A stretch of DNA of 64,000 bases from Mayamaea pseudoterrestris (GCA_027923505.1 BROI01000002.1:930001-994000), one strand, 5' to 3'; positions 9,911 through 20,077 are shown, counted from the stretch's first letter. The notes: generated by a model from the sequence alone, not told the origin. Numbers and translations are program-made.

Positions 9911-10851
9911 CATCAACGAACTGTCACGCCAAGAGTGACACGCGAATTCTGCGCCAACAAACTTGGAGAGCACTTGCGAATGTCACCATGGACGAGTCGG
10001 AATTATCTCGTGCAGCTAGTAGCACTGGCGGTAACATGACGGATAGTTGCTTGACAGCATCATCGGATGACGGAAACGTTTCGGACGATAATCGCAATGA
10101 AGGGAGTGATGGATTTTGGCCGCTCGTGGCGCAAGATTTGCGTTCACTGTACTCGTCCGTTTCGTGTACAGCGGGTGGAGCGGTCCGGTTCCTGCAAAAG
10201 TCTGCCTTGAGCGTTGCGGCGGAAATTGCCGAGCTGGAGCGACAGGAAGGAGCTCTCAAGTTTGAACGGCTGCGGTTGCCTTGGGAAGTGAGTGATGCCG
10301 ACGATGCTGAAATAATTTTAGAGAATGAGGAATTAAAAGCGGAATTATTACTCGTCTCGCACCAAGCAAGTAACTTTTTGGGGCCGTTTACAGTTGCAGG
10401 AGATTTCGATTTGGATGATGCTCGCATTCAATTGATTCGAGACTTGCTGGAAATTGATCCTGTCCTTGCCAAGACACACGCTCGATTGAGCAGCCGCACT
10501 TCTACGACGGAAGCATTATTTTGGAGAAACTATTTTCACCATTGCCAAGCCATTCAAGACAAATACTTGTTTCCGCAGCAAGATGGGCAAGAAGATTTTG
10601 ACGATGCAGACAAGAAGGAGGAAGGTAATTCAATTCTTTCGGGCGATGATGCTTCATACGTTTGCGTTGACGGATCACTGGCCGAGCGACCTCCCAGTCG
10701 ACCACCAAGCGCACCAAGTAGCTGGAACATGATTTCAAGGAGTACCGGGGATTTGATAATTCTTGGGACGCCAGATGACATTCCAAAGTCACCAGTAGCG
10801 CCTCCGTTGTCGCCTGTGCAACCTATCGATCGAGTGGCATCGAAGAATTGA
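9901..10851 (+). CDS. BSD-domain protein (BSDC1/SYAP1-like)
   Basis: Up to 316 aa. The first ATG (9901) sits inside a CRE-like palindrome; the in-frame ATG at 9988 (CACCATGG context, MDESELSR) is a plausible alternative giving 287 aa. An amphipathic segment (residues about 70-115) precedes a BSD domain at about 155-230, recognised by SNFLGPF, the conserved DPVLAK turn and ALFWRNYFHHC, where the paired aromatics FW...YF mark the family. The C-terminal 80 residues are acidic and Ser/Pro-rich. Non-TFIIH BSD proteins of this layout occur in plants, animals and protists; BSDC1/SYAP1 types act in the cytoplasm, with functions poorly defined. No intron required. Confidence 0.8.
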   Translation: MTSSSTNCHAKSDTRILRQQTWRALANVTMDESELSRAASSTGGNMTDSCLTASSDDGNVSDDNRNEGSDGFWPLVAQDLRSLYSSVSCTAGGAVRFLQKSALSVAAEIAELERQEGALKFERLRLPWEVSDADDAEIILENEELKAELLLVSHQASNFLGPFTVAGDFDLDDARIQLIRDLLEIDPVLAKTHARLSSRTSTTEALFWRNYFHHCQAIQDKYLFPQQDGQEDFDDADKKEEGNSILSGDDASYVCVDGSLAERPPSRPPSAPSSWNMISRSTGDLIILGTPDDIPKSPVAPPLSPVQPIDRVASKN

Positions 10852-11175
10852 TCAAGGATTTAGCATGGAGACTTGGGAGGCATGGCGACGGCCGCGATTA
10901 CCTAAAGCATGTAAAATAAGTGATTTAAGAAACATAAATATCCATGCAACTTTGATTGTACTTGACCGTCGCGTCGTCAACACTTTGATTCTTTGACGTT
11001 GCTTTCTACTGCGGGAATATGTAGACGAACTGTGTAACGTAACGTACGAGTTTTATTTAACTTTATAATTCGTCGGTTTCCCAATAGAGCAGATCTACAT
11101 CACCTTTGTTTTTCTGTAAGTGTAAGAGGCGACGTTTTCGACTCGTTATCATGTTGCGCAGCCGCTCTCGATCTT
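10852..11175. other. intergenic between convergent genes
   Basis: 3' flanks of the BSD gene and of the CCT gene. No ORF, RNA or repeat of note. Confidence 0.6.
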
Positions 11176-12708
11176 CTATGTCAAGCTCATGAGCTCACGC
11201 ATCATTAACTCATCTTGTTTTCTCACGAAGCGTCCCTTCACGCGCAATCGTGAATCCGCAAAGTTCTTACGGACATCGTATTTAATCGTCTTGCTCCAGA
11301 CCCGATGGTTGCGTTTAGACAAGAATCGGTCAATGCGAACCTTGCGCGAGTCGGGAGAGTATGCCCCAACCCAGCCATCTGGGCGGTCAACGTGCAAAAG
11401 ACCAGCCGAGTCGACATATTGGTTCAAGTTTGGATCGCTCCATGTTCGTGGTCGGCCCGAACCTGGAATATGCTCATGCACCTCATCCAAATCGAGTTCG
11501 GCTTGTTTCTTTTCTCTCTTCTTGTACGTCGTCTTAGGTTTCACAGGCTTGGCCAGATCCAAACTTTCGGCAAGCATGCTTTTGTTTTCGGGAGCCGAGC
11601 TGCGTCGTGGTGCAGTAATACGAATTCCCTTTGGCCCCTTGAGTTTGATAGTCGGATTGACGTCAAAGACGTGCTTCGTCGGCACGGCAGCCGCCTTTTG
11701 CTTGGCAGTTTGTTTCTTGGGCGGGTCCAACAAGGCTGAAAAGAGTGAATTGGACCTCATGCGTCGCTCCTGGTCCGAAAGAAACGAGTCGACCAAGGGA
11801 CTCGCCGCCGCCGATGATACGGCTTGCGATGGCATGGGCATGATCGAGTCAGAATCATGACCCATGAAATCACCTGCGAAATCTAAATCTCCAATACCAT
11901 CATCATGGTATCCTGCAAAGCTGGCTTTTCTTGGATTCGATACATGCTGACTACTGGAAGAGACATGATACGGCTGCGCCTGACTCGCTCGTGCATTACC
12001 TTGTTCCTGCTGTTCGACATCGCCGCGAAGTGGTTCGATAGTTCCACCAGTGACATAATCCGTCTCTTCCGCCTTCATGTTCATAAAATCCAAATCCAAG
12101 TCTCCAAGCAAATCCAAATCAGCCGGAAGACGATGCTGAAGACTCCCAGAACTAATCATTTCCTCCAGCATGGTCGGATCACCTTGTTGCTCATACAAAT
12201 CCAGCGCATGCTGCAGTTCAGAGTCACCCAAAATGATCAAATCCTTCAACACCGCCTTGGTGGACTGATCCAACAAGCCTCGATCCTGCAAATAGTCGGA
12301 CGCGCTCTGCAAACGCCCGGAAATACTTCCACTCCGAGATCGCTTGGCAAAGTGCGACGTTTCGTAGGAACTCACCACTGGAGGTGTGTGCGAAAACGGC
12401 AGATTGGAGTCAATCATTGAAGTCATGAATCCTGATCCAGTGGAACCTTGGGAGCTTGCTTGCGATGGTGGCTGCTGCATCATGTGCTGCGGCAAGGGAA
12501 TCGATTTGAACGGAACTGGAATCGATTGACTCGTTGTTGCTTTGCTGTTGTGATGACTGCTGCTGGGTTGGTGCACGTCCAACGACTGCAGCAGCATGTC
12601 GCGTTCCGACTCGGTGAGCATGGTGCTAATGCTTTCACCTCGCGAGCGAGTATAGTAGTAGGAGTCGTCGTTGTTGCGGGCGTTGGCGTCCGACATGCTT
12701 GTCTTCAT
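11176..12708 (-). CDS. CCT-domain transcriptional regulator
   Basis: 510 aa from the ATG at 12708; the frame is open further upstream but without another ATG. The C-terminus carries a CCT motif (CONSTANS/CO-like/TOC1): SRKVRIDRFLSKRN, then KTIKYDVRKNFADSRLRVKG, ending with RFVRK. CCT motifs mediate nuclear import and DNA or NF-Y contact in plant light and clock regulators. The rest is low-complexity (Ser, Gln, Asp) with an acidic Leu-rich patch near residues 195-215 (LDLLGDLDLDFMNM) that could act as an activation region. No B-box or response-regulator domain is visible, so it is a CCT-only protein; many diatom genomes encode several. It is divergent from the SUMO-like-domain gene with 433 nt between starts. 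Confidence 0.88.
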   Translation of the reverse strand: MKTSMSDANARNNDDSYYYTRSRGESISTMLTESERDMLLQSLDVHQPSSSHHNSKATTSQSIPVPFKSIPLPQHMMQQPPSQASSQGSTGSGFMTSMIDSNLPFSHTPPVVSSYETSHFAKRSRSGSISGRLQSASDYLQDRGLLDQSTKAVLKDLIILGDSELQHALDLYEQQGDPTMLEEMISSGSLQHRLPADLDLLGDLDLDFMNMKAEETDYVTGGTIEPLRGDVEQQEQGNARASQAQPYHVSSSSQHVSNPRKASFAGYHDDGIGDLDFAGDFMGHDSDSIMPMPSQAVSSAAASPLVDSFLSDQERRMRSNSLFSALLDPPKKQTAKQKAAAVPTKHVFDVNPTIKLKGPKGIRITAPRRSSAPENKSMLAESLDLAKPVKPKTTYKKREKKQAELDLDEVHEHIPGSGRPRTWSDPNLNQYVDSAGLLHVDRPDGWVGAYSPDSRKVRIDRFLSKRNHRVWSKTIKYDVRKNFADSRLRVKGRFVRKQDELMMRELMSLT

Positions 12709-13141
12709 CGGATCGGATGCAGTAGTAGTTGGAATTAAGACGTGTAAAAGTAGTCTTGATGTTTGCAAGAATTTCGGACAAATAATGTCGTACACTAGTT
12801 GCGCTCGTAGTCAGCACTCGAGTGGTAATTCAGTAGTCTATGAACCTCTTTCGGCAGAATGTCTACTGCAGTTTGCTTTTATCCTCGTGTGTTAGCCTCC
12901 AAAATATTCCTGCCGCGCGCTGTGACCCAGCTGGCCTTCGCAGAAGGAATCTGTCGTGGCCGCTTCGCGATGGGTTTCGCCGCATCGCGTCGCCATACTT
13001 TTCAGTAACGCTTTCTAACGATGCGACAAACAGAATGATGATGAGCTCGCCATCGCTCGCTCCATCAATTACTCGCTGCTTGCCTTTGTTTTCAACCTTG
13101 CCAATCGTTTCGCACTTTTCTTATATACAATAGCAAATACC
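12709..13141. other. divergent promoter region
   Basis: Shared 5' region of the CCT gene (minus) and the SUMO-like-domain gene (plus). A TTATATACA stretch lies about 20 nt before the latter's ATG, likely just A/T-rich leader. Nothing else seen. Confidence 0.5.
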
Positions 13142-14368
13142 ATGTCTGATTCCGATTCATCATCCGACGATGACATTGCCACATTAATGTCAAAGGCGAA
13201 GCAGCAAACCATGCGCCAGCAGCAGCGAGCTCAAGACAGTGCTAGTGAGGACGACGACGACGACGACTCGAGCGTTGAAGCAATCAGCGCCAGCAAAACT
13301 GCGGCTTATTCTAAATCACCGCTTGAAGCATTCAATGTTTCGCAAAAGGCAGCAGCGACGTTTGGTGATAGTAGCAGTGATGAGGACGATGACAACGTCC
13401 AAGACTGCAAGCCGATTTCCGCTCCGGCGCCAGCGAAACGCATCGTCGACCCGCGCAAAATTACAGTATCGGTCAAGAAAATTAGCGATGATCTGTCAAT
13501 AAACAATAGTCACCAAGATTTTAAACCGAAAGCAAGCCAAGATGTGAAACCGAGAGCAAACCAAGACAAGGACATTATTGAAATTGTTTCCAGCAACGAA
13601 AAGCCATTGTACCTTTCCTCGAGCGACGAGGACGAGCGGCGCCAACGACGACGAGGCGCATTCAAAAGCAATAAGCAAATGCAGGCGCTCGAGGCTGCCC
13701 AAATTGAACTATCGAAGGCGCAGCGCTACAAGTCGACCAAGCAAGTCGCATCGCCGTCACTTTCTCCGAGCAAGCGAACGCGCGTTGCAGTGGAAACATT
13801 GACATTGATCATTGAATGCAAACTAATGCTTCATGGCAGTCTAAAGTCCCACAAGACTGTCCAGTTGCGTGTTTTGAGCTCGACGCTGCTGTCTCAGATT
13901 CATGAGGATCTACTCAAAGCTTGCGATTTGACAAGAAACACGGCAGTTGTTTCAACATTGTCCTGTAATGACCGAGTCATTGGGAAGACGGCGGCTGCCT
14001 TGAGCAAGACGTTGCTAGCAGCTTGCCCAACGATCAAGTCTGGAAGCGCACTGCATGCAACCTTGCATTTGACGGGCTTGACGGCGTCAGCCAAGGACAT
14101 GGCAAGGGAGGTTCACGAGACGGACGAAAAGAAGTTTGGTAAGTCCATAAGGATTTGCCTGCGGCGGACGGTGGATCGAAAGGATGACAGGGAGGAATGG
14201 AGCATTCGCCAACGAGAGCCTTTCATAAACCTAATGACAAAGTATTCTGAAAAGCACCTGATAAAGGTTGTCTTTAAATTTGATGGACAGGTGCTTGGGC
14301 CCGACACCAGCCCGAAGGATCATGATATGGAGCATGAAGACTTGATTGATGTCGTTGTAATGAATTAG
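13142..14368 (+). CDS. Rad60/Esc2/NIP45-type protein with tandem SUMO-like domains
   Basis: 408 aa, single exon. The N-terminal 215 residues are acidic and Ser-rich with SUMO-interacting-motif-like patches (DIIEIVSS; LYLSSSDEDE). The C-terminal half has two ubiquitin-fold regions: a diverged one (residues about 222-315, starting VETLTLIIECKLML) and a better-conserved SLD2 (about 330-408, IRICLRRTVD ... FDGQVLGPD, then DMEHEDLIDVVV), where the M-E-x-E-D-x-I-D-V ending is typical of SUMO folds. Rad60/Esc2/NIP45 proteins are SUMO mimics that contact Ubc9 and support genome stability in the nucleus. No Gly-Gly is present, so it is not processed like SUMO. Confidence 0.84.
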   Translation: MSDSDSSSDDDIATLMSKAKQQTMRQQQRAQDSASEDDDDDDSSVEAISASKTAAYSKSPLEAFNVSQKAAATFGDSSSDEDDDNVQDCKPISAPAPAKRIVDPRKITVSVKKISDDLSINNSHQDFKPKASQDVKPRANQDKDIIEIVSSNEKPLYLSSSDEDERRQRRRGAFKSNKQMQALEAAQIELSKAQRYKSTKQVASPSLSPSKRTRVAVETLTLIIECKLMLHGSLKSHKTVQLRVLSSTLLSQIHEDLLKACDLTRNTAVVSTLSCNDRVIGKTAAALSKTLLAACPTIKSGSALHATLHLTGLTASAKDMAREVHETDEKKFGKSIRICLRRTVDRKDDREEWSIRQREPFINLMTKYSEKHLIKVVFKFDGQVLGPDTSPKDHDMEHEDLIDVVVMN

Positions 14369-15430
14369 AATTTGTTTTACATCTGTAAGCCGACAGCGTG
14401 GCACAATATATTATTCAGTGTTTGGCGTGCCTTTTGCTATATACAGTCTCTAGACGAAACGCATCGAGGCAATCACTATGCGGCGAGCTGCAATTTGTCC
14501 CAAATGCTGGGTGCTGAACCTATAAAGCATGTACGTAGACAGCGACTGTATACGTAATACAGGCTCATGGTCCCGCAGGCCGCCTCTGCACCGTTACTGC
14601 CTCCAACTGGCTGGTAACTGCAGCACGTAGAAATAGTACCAGCCTGTACGCAAGTCATTTCCAATGAGACTGTCCGACGCGCAATGCAACGAAAGCGACT
14701 CCGCGCACGGAGTACACTCCATTTGATAGTCCGTCCAAGTTTGTCACGTGCGGCGAGTCAAAGGCACGCATGCCACCCCAAGTGTCCTGGTACAAGATCC
14801 ACGTAGCTTCCACACAGACGAACCCGCACATACACGCGCGACTGATCTTGGCACCCGCTATTTAACGCACATATCCGAATAGTTACCGTCTGCGCGCCCG
14901 CCAGCTTTGGCGATGGCTGCGCCTCGCAGAGACCAACCGCCGAGGCATTGGATGCCGACCATACTTTTTTGACGTGCGCAGCCGCAACAACGACTCGCGC
15001 CGATCGAAATAACAAAATCGACAATATGTAAGCGCCGACAATGAGAGAATAGATAGTGGTGGTTGCTTGTGTTGTTGCTGGGTGATCATGGAGAGGAAGA
15101 GGCGGATCCTGATCCATTGAGGCAATCGATACTTTGGTAGTATCAGATGCATGATTCGGTCGGACGGTCACGCCTTGTTCTTTGCGATTCGACTGACCAG
15201 GGCCTAAGAAGCTGCTTGCCCGACCATGTCGAGTAAAACGGCAAAGCTATATGCATACTTGCATACATCATGCTAATCTATTCATGACAGAGACTTGATA
15301 AAAGGCTTGGTTGTCCATCGCGGGTCGCTTGTCGCTTCAATCTCGTCGCTGAAATTGGGAGTCGCTTCGATTGGAACGTCACTCTCTCACACAATGATAC
15401 CTTTTACATTATTTACTCTTCAGGTCAAGC
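14369..15430. other. intergenic, about 1.06 kb
   Basis: Contains one possible small minus-strand ORF (listed separately) and the 5' side of the Lsi2-like gene. The pyrimidine-rich TTTACTCTTCAG ending at 15423, eight bases before that gene's ATG, looks like a splice acceptor, so a 5'-UTR intron is possible. No RNA gene recognised. Confidence 0.4.
14758..15117 (-). CDS. possible small single-helix membrane protein
   Basis: An ATG at 15117 opens a 119-aa frame with one hydrophobic helix (IYSLIVGAYILSILLF), then a basic segment. A GTAACT site inside the frame could be a donor. No family match; it may be chance, but the helix is well formed and it lies in an otherwise empty kilobase. Confidence 0.22.
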   Translation of the reverse strand: MDQDPPLPLHDHPATTQATTTIYSLIVGAYILSILLFRSARVVVAAAHVKKVWSASNASAVGLCEAQPSPKLAGAQTVTIRICALNSGCQDQSRVYVRVRLCGSYVDLVPGHLGWHACL

Positions 15431-17341
15431 ATGGACATTGAACACTCCCAAGGTCTCGAGGCTATCTCTGCACCAGCAGTCGCTGTGCGCAAGCCCAAGA
15501 AGGTGACGAGTCTACGAAAATGGGGACCCGCCATGATTGCCGTTGCCTTTGTGGTGGCAATCAACGCTTTCATGTTTTCCAGCGGCGCCCCCGAGCTTTC
15601 CGACCAGTATAAGCGACGTCTCGTCTTGGCGGCGGAGCGTACTGCTGCTGTCGAGTCAATGCAAGGCAGTCCGTCATCGAAGCAAGGCTTTGGATCGCGA
15701 TCACTCAGCGAGGATGAGGGGGGTGTCATGGAGTACACGCGCCGCCGCCATCGTTACCTTGGCGACTATGTGCACGTTGACAAGTCTGGAGACTTTTCTC
15801 TCTTTGGAAAGATCTCGACCTCGCTTATTTACTTTGCCTTTTGGGTCTTTCTCATGTTTCCCAATTGGTTTCTTCCCATTGGACGCCCTGGTATTGCTCT
15901 TGGTGGAGGTTTGGGCATGGTTGTCTGGCGCTTTATTCTTCAGTCAACTGGGCATGGACCTTACTTTGATGCCGAGCATGTCATTATCATGGAGCCGCTC
16001 TTTTTGCTCTTTGGTCTCATGCTTACCACCATTTACATTGAAAAGATGGAGCGCGGAGGTCTCTTTGACAAGCTTCGCGACTCTCTCGACGACCCTGTTA
16101 ACTGGAAGCGATCCTTCAAGATTATGGCCATGTCTACCATTGGTTCCGCCGCCGTCATGAACGACTCTGTCGTGCTCATCTTTTCCGGAGTCGTTGTCGA
16201 TCTTTGCGTCCGTCACAAGGTTGCCAACTCGCTTCCCTACTTGCTCAGTCTGGCCACCACTGCCAATATTGGATCCGCCTTGACCATGACTGGAAACCCG
16301 CAGAACATTTTGATCGTCTCGCTCGCCTATGACGACATTGGCTGGATTGAGTTTGCCGCTAACATGGTCTTGCCCGTCACTGTGGCTACCTTGATCAACG
16401 GCGTGATGATGTTTGTCTACTATGGCGCTGAACTCTTCCCAGGTACCTCTGGATTCGCTGAAAACTTTGGCATTGTGTTCCTTGGCAACCGTACACCAGA
16501 GATGCTCGCACAAGAGCATGCTTACTATGCCCGCCAAGCCAACAACAAGGAAGGATACGAAGAGCCTGTCGTGACTCACGGATGGTCCATCTGGTCAAAG
16601 ATCCAAGCAGTTATCTGCGTCATTTTCCTCATCTTTTTCGCCTGCGGTTTTGACGTTTGCGTCGTGTCCATCACCGCCGGAGCTCTTCTCATGGTTGTCG
16701 CCTCGTACAAGCGCCAGCACTATGACCCCAAGCCGTCGACGGTTCAGTACGATGACGATGGCAACCCATTGCCACCCAAGAAGACGTACGACATGGACGG
16801 TAACGAAATTGAGCCGGAGGAGGAAGAGCTTGTCACTGAATCTGAGACTACTTTGACGGAGGTTGACTACGGACTCCTCATGTTGTTCATTGGCCAGTTC
16901 CTTTTGATTGGATCATTTGATGACACTGGTGTTCCCCAAGCTTTCTTCAACTTGACCATGGGCAAGTGCGCCGAGCAAATGACCAACGGAGCCTGCGTCT
17001 ACTGGTTCGTCACCATTGTCATGATCCTTTCCAACATTGCTTCCAACGTGCCCGTCTGCCAGATGTTGGCCGCCACGTTCCCGTACGCAAGTCCCTACGA
17101 GTGGCTCCAAGTGTCCTTCTCCGCAACCATTGCCGGTAACTTGACCATGCTTGGATCTGCCGCCAATATGATTGTCGCCTTCCAGGCCGCCAAGGTTGGC
17201 GACCGAACCTTTACTTCGGAGCGACATGCACCATTTGGCATCCCATCAACGCTTGGCTGCCTGTACATTGGTACCTTTTTGCTGGCCATGGTTCACTTTT
17301 CACCCGAGTGCTCGGTTCGTCTTGGAGAATGCGACGAGTAA
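15431..17341 (+). CDS. ArsB/Lsi2-like (IT superfamily) ion exporter
   Basis: 636 aa, single coding exon. An N-terminal cytosolic stretch is followed by a signal-anchor helix (residues about 31-51), a non-membrane segment, then the transporter. Repeat 1 has AVMNDSVVLIF and SLATTANIGSALTMTGNPQN; GNPQN is characteristic of ArsB arsenite pumps and plant Lsi2 silicon exporters. Repeat 2 has SNIASNVPVCQML and GNLTMLGSAANMIV, the inverted-repeat counterpart. An acidic cytosolic loop (about 430-475) separates the halves. Lsi2-type proteins are H+-coupled efflux carriers; diatoms encode homologues implicated in silicon handling, but substrate cannot be read from sequence (arsenite, silicate or another anion). 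Codons are markedly C-ending (GCC, GTC, CTC, ACC) compared with neighbours, suggesting high expression. Confidence 0.86.
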   Translation: MDIEHSQGLEAISAPAVAVRKPKKVTSLRKWGPAMIAVAFVVAINAFMFSSGAPELSDQYKRRLVLAAERTAAVESMQGSPSSKQGFGSRSLSEDEGGVMEYTRRRHRYLGDYVHVDKSGDFSLFGKISTSLIYFAFWVFLMFPNWFLPIGRPGIALGGGLGMVVWRFILQSTGHGPYFDAEHVIIMEPLFLLFGLMLTTIYIEKMERGGLFDKLRDSLDDPVNWKRSFKIMAMSTIGSAAVMNDSVVLIFSGVVVDLCVRHKVANSLPYLLSLATTANIGSALTMTGNPQNILIVSLAYDDIGWIEFAANMVLPVTVATLINGVMMFVYYGAELFPGTSGFAENFGIVFLGNRTPEMLAQEHAYYARQANNKEGYEEPVVTHGWSIWSKIQAVICVIFLIFFACGFDVCVVSITAGALLMVVASYKRQHYDPKPSTVQYDDDGNPLPPKKTYDMDGNEIEPEEEELVTESETTLTEVDYGLLMLFIGQFLLIGSFDDTGVPQAFFNLTMGKCAEQMTNGACVYWFVTIVMILSNIASNVPVCQMLAATFPYASPYEWLQVSFSATIAGNLTMLGSAANMIVAFQAAKVGDRTFTSERHAPFGIPSTLGCLYIGTFLLAMVHFSPECSVRLGECDE

Positions 17342-17797
17342 ATACAGTAATAGCTTGCATAATGCAACATTTGTGGCACGTTAAATATACTTTTCTTGGT
17401 ATCATGTAAAGTAGTAGCCAGTATAGGGTTACACGCTGCCATGTGAGTAGCTTTAGCTTATACTACCGGTAGACCTATGTGTTTGGCATCAGCAGGCTGC
17501 TTCGCAAATGACAGTGAATAGCTAAAGTCATTACCGATCCGACGCGTCGATCGCGTGGCGCGGCGGTGCGACCAGTTGCAGCATCTGCCGCGCCAACATG
17601 GTGATGACATCAGTCGCTCGACACACAACACTGATCCCCATTTCGGCTGGCTTATTAACTCATCGAGACTCCACAAGACACGATCAAGCATTGCAATCAA
17701 GTAAAAGGATTTTGTTTAAAGTCTGAGAGCACTTGATTCATTTGCGTTTGAATTGGAACGAATAGACTCGGCGCAACCGACACTTCGAATATCTTCC
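17342..17797. other. intergenic
   Basis: 3' flank of the Lsi2-like gene and 5' region of TerC. The frame of TerC is open a little upstream (from about 17753) but has no ATG before 17798. Nothing else seen. Confidence 0.5.
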
Positions 17798-18970
17798 ATG
17801 AGACGGAGAAACTGCAGCAAGCAAACTAGCATAACAAATGCAACCAGACTGTACATACTCTTGATATGTTGTAACATATATATACAAACGAATGCCTTTT
17901 CACCTGGGACCCAAGTATCTCGGTGTCGCGGCACGCAGCTACAACCATTGAACCTCATTCCATCATTCGACGATAACGAAAGACGTAGTAGCGTCGAGTC
18001 TTCGCGCAGTTCAATCACAAAGGACAATACACTTTTGAATCTACTTGAAAATAGTAGCCGCATTGATTCAGACTCGTTACTGCCACTCAATATTGCTGCC
18101 ATTGACGACGACATTGACGATCACATTTACAGAAATGCCATTCAACGAACTTTCGCCTGGGTTGGAGCAGCCATTGCCTTTGGAGCAGGCCTATGGATCA
18201 CAATGGGCGCCACGACGGGACAAGAGTTTTTCGCAGGCTACTTGGTGGAGCAAAGCTTGTCGGTGGACAATCTATTCGTCTTTTTGCTGCTATTCGACTA
18301 CTTCAAAGTGCCATTGGCCTATCAAAATCGAGTGTTGAACTGGGGTATTTACGGTGCCATTATATTTCGAGCAGTCATGATTGGACTAGGAGCGGCACTT
18401 TTGCAAAAGTTTCACGTTATTTTGCTAGTCTTTGCTGGAATTTTGGTGTATAGCTCGGCCAAGGTGTTTGCTGGCAGCAACGAAGAGGAGGACGAGGATG
18501 ATCCAAGCAATAACCAAATTGTCAAGTTCTCCAAAAGTCTCTTTCGATCGGTTGATTACTATGATGAGGATCGATTCTTTGTTCAAGTGGATGGAATGCG
18601 TGCAGCTACACCTCTGTTCATTTGCATGGTTGCTGTTGAAATCAGCGATATTGTGTTTGCGATTGACAGCATTCCAGCCGTCTTTGGAGTGACAACTAAT
18701 CCTTTGGTGGTATTTTCCTCCAATATTTTCGCCATTATGGGTCTGCGGAGTCTTTACACAGTCCTGTCCAAGGCGGCGACGGATCTTGTCTACCTGGAAC
18801 CAGCCGTTGCCTTGGTGCTTGGCTTTATCGGCAGCAAGATGATTCTCGAATATTTTGGCTATTGCATACCAACTCATATTGCTCTCTTGGTAGTCGGACT
18901 TCTTCTTGGTGGGGGAGTATTTGCGTCTGTGAGGGAGAAACAAGTTGAAGTTACTTCCGCGGATGATTAA
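17798..18970 (+). CDS. TerC-family integral membrane protein, plastid-targeted
   Basis: 390 aa from the ATG at 17798 (MRRRNCSK), which places the hydrophobic signal region (LYILLICCNIYI) close to the N-terminus. The leader ends TNAFSPG, a classic diatom A/F cleavage junction, followed by a Ser/Arg-rich transit region. The TerC domain covers residues about 115-385 with 7-9 helices; key signatures are VEQSLSVDNLFVFLLLF and, in the second half, VEISDIVFAIDSIPAVFG, whose acidic membrane residues are typical of metal-transporting TerC proteins. The plant orthologue (PDE149/AtTerC) sits in thylakoids and is needed for membrane-protein insertion; bacterial relatives export manganese. Either role is possible here. 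Confidence 0.93.
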   Translation: MRRRNCSKQTSITNATRLYILLICCNIYIQTNAFSPGTQVSRCRGTQLQPLNLIPSFDDNERRSSVESSRSSITKDNTLLNLLENSSRIDSDSLLPLNIAAIDDDIDDHIYRNAIQRTFAWVGAAIAFGAGLWITMGATTGQEFFAGYLVEQSLSVDNLFVFLLLFDYFKVPLAYQNRVLNWGIYGAIIFRAVMIGLGAALLQKFHVILLVFAGILVYSSAKVFAGSNEEEDEDDPSNNQIVKFSKSLFRSVDYYDEDRFFVQVDGMRAATPLFICMVAVEISDIVFAIDSIPAVFGVTTNPLVVFSSNIFAIMGLRSLYTVLSKAATDLVYLEPAVALVLGFIGSKMILEYFGYCIPTHIALLVVGLLLGGGVFASVREKQVEVTSADD

Positions 18971-19273
18971 AGATATAGAAGGCATTGCGCCGTTACAGTA
19001 AATGCTACAGACCTGATAGAACTTTGCTACGACTATGTTCGTGAAATATGTATGTGAGCTCTTATTGCGTGTAGGAACGATCATTCGCTCGGTGCATGCA
19101 AAAGTGCAAAAGAGATGCTCCGAGGCATGTAGCTGACGCTCATCATTGAGGAATTCACAACCCGTAAAAAAAGTACGATCAAACTCGACAGTTTATCAAT
19201 AGGTAAGTAACTTGTTAACCACGAAATCATCTCTAAATGTACGTCATCTTTCAAACTTTGGTCTCATACAAGC
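18971..19273. other. intergenic between convergent genes
   Basis: 3' flanks of TerC (plus) and UBL3 (minus). No feature recognised. Confidence 0.6.
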
Positions 19274-20077
19274 CTATAGTATCGTGCACCCGCAACCTTG
19301 GCTTATCGGCGATGAATTTGCCGCCGCTGCCGCCAAGTCACTCGACCCACCACCGTCCAATTCCTTTCCACCCTTGCTCCTCTTGCTACTGGCTTCCTCC
19401 GCTGCCGATTCCGGTCGGACCGTCACATTGATTGGTGTCGGATGCGTCTTGAAGGTTGGAATCTGGCAGTCGGCCAATGTCTTTGAATCGGGCATTAAAT
19501 AACCCTTGCCCATGCAAATAAGACGTATTCGGTCACTCCCAGAGCAGTCTGGTAGGTCTGATCCAGAAAGGTTATATCTTAACAGAGTCAGCAGAGGAAT
19601 TAAACACTAACTATTTCTCCGTCAATTTCCTTCTTTCATTCAATACGCACCTTCTGGCCACACGGACAAGAGCGCACCCTTGGCTTGCGCGACGGTATCG
19701 TTTGGATCGCACTCAATCGTCACGGTCAATCCATCGCGATTCGCAAACAGAAAGCGCAACGTAATCTTGCTGGGATCGTACTTGTAGGGCGGCCTTGACT
19801 TTTTCGAGTTGGAAACAATGGCGCGCGCTGCTGCTGCAGCAGCTTCCGTTTCGAGATCGTCGTCGTCATTATTGCCATTAACTGATCCGTCAGTTCCTTC
19901 CGTTGCGGCTTCGTCGTCCTTGTCATTATTGTTGTTATCAATGTTTAAAATGTCCCTTGGTCCTTGGTAAAGACTGCTATCATTAGAAATTTCTGCTCGA
20001 CCTTCGTCAGTCATCGTTGATCCAGCAGGTGATTTATTCACGACAATATCGTCCGCTGCGGCTATAGCCTCTACCAT
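19274..20077 (-). CDS. UBL3: UBL3/MUB membrane-anchored ubiquitin-fold protein
   Basis: Exons 20077..19651 and 19557..19274 (93-nt intron, phase 1, GTGCGT donor, GATCAG acceptor) give 236 aa. The N-terminal 100 residues are Asn/Asp/Glu- and Ala-rich. The ubiquitin fold follows (KITLRFLFANRDGLTVTIE ... VAQAKGALLSVWPE, then RIRLICMGKGYLMPDSKTL) and the HPTPINVTVRP segment ends the domain as in UBL3/MUB proteins. A Ser/Gly-rich linker leads to a terminal GCGCTIL: CTIL is a CaaX box, predicted to be geranylgeranylated because X is Leu, with another Cys two residues before. MUBs anchor selected E2 enzymes to the plasma membrane or sort proteins to vesicles. Splice joining restores the domain exactly. 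Confidence 0.9.

Noticed and set aside
11658-11665. Third TGACGTCA palindrome
   Set aside because: It lies inside the CCT coding sequence, so it carries no weight as a promoter site.
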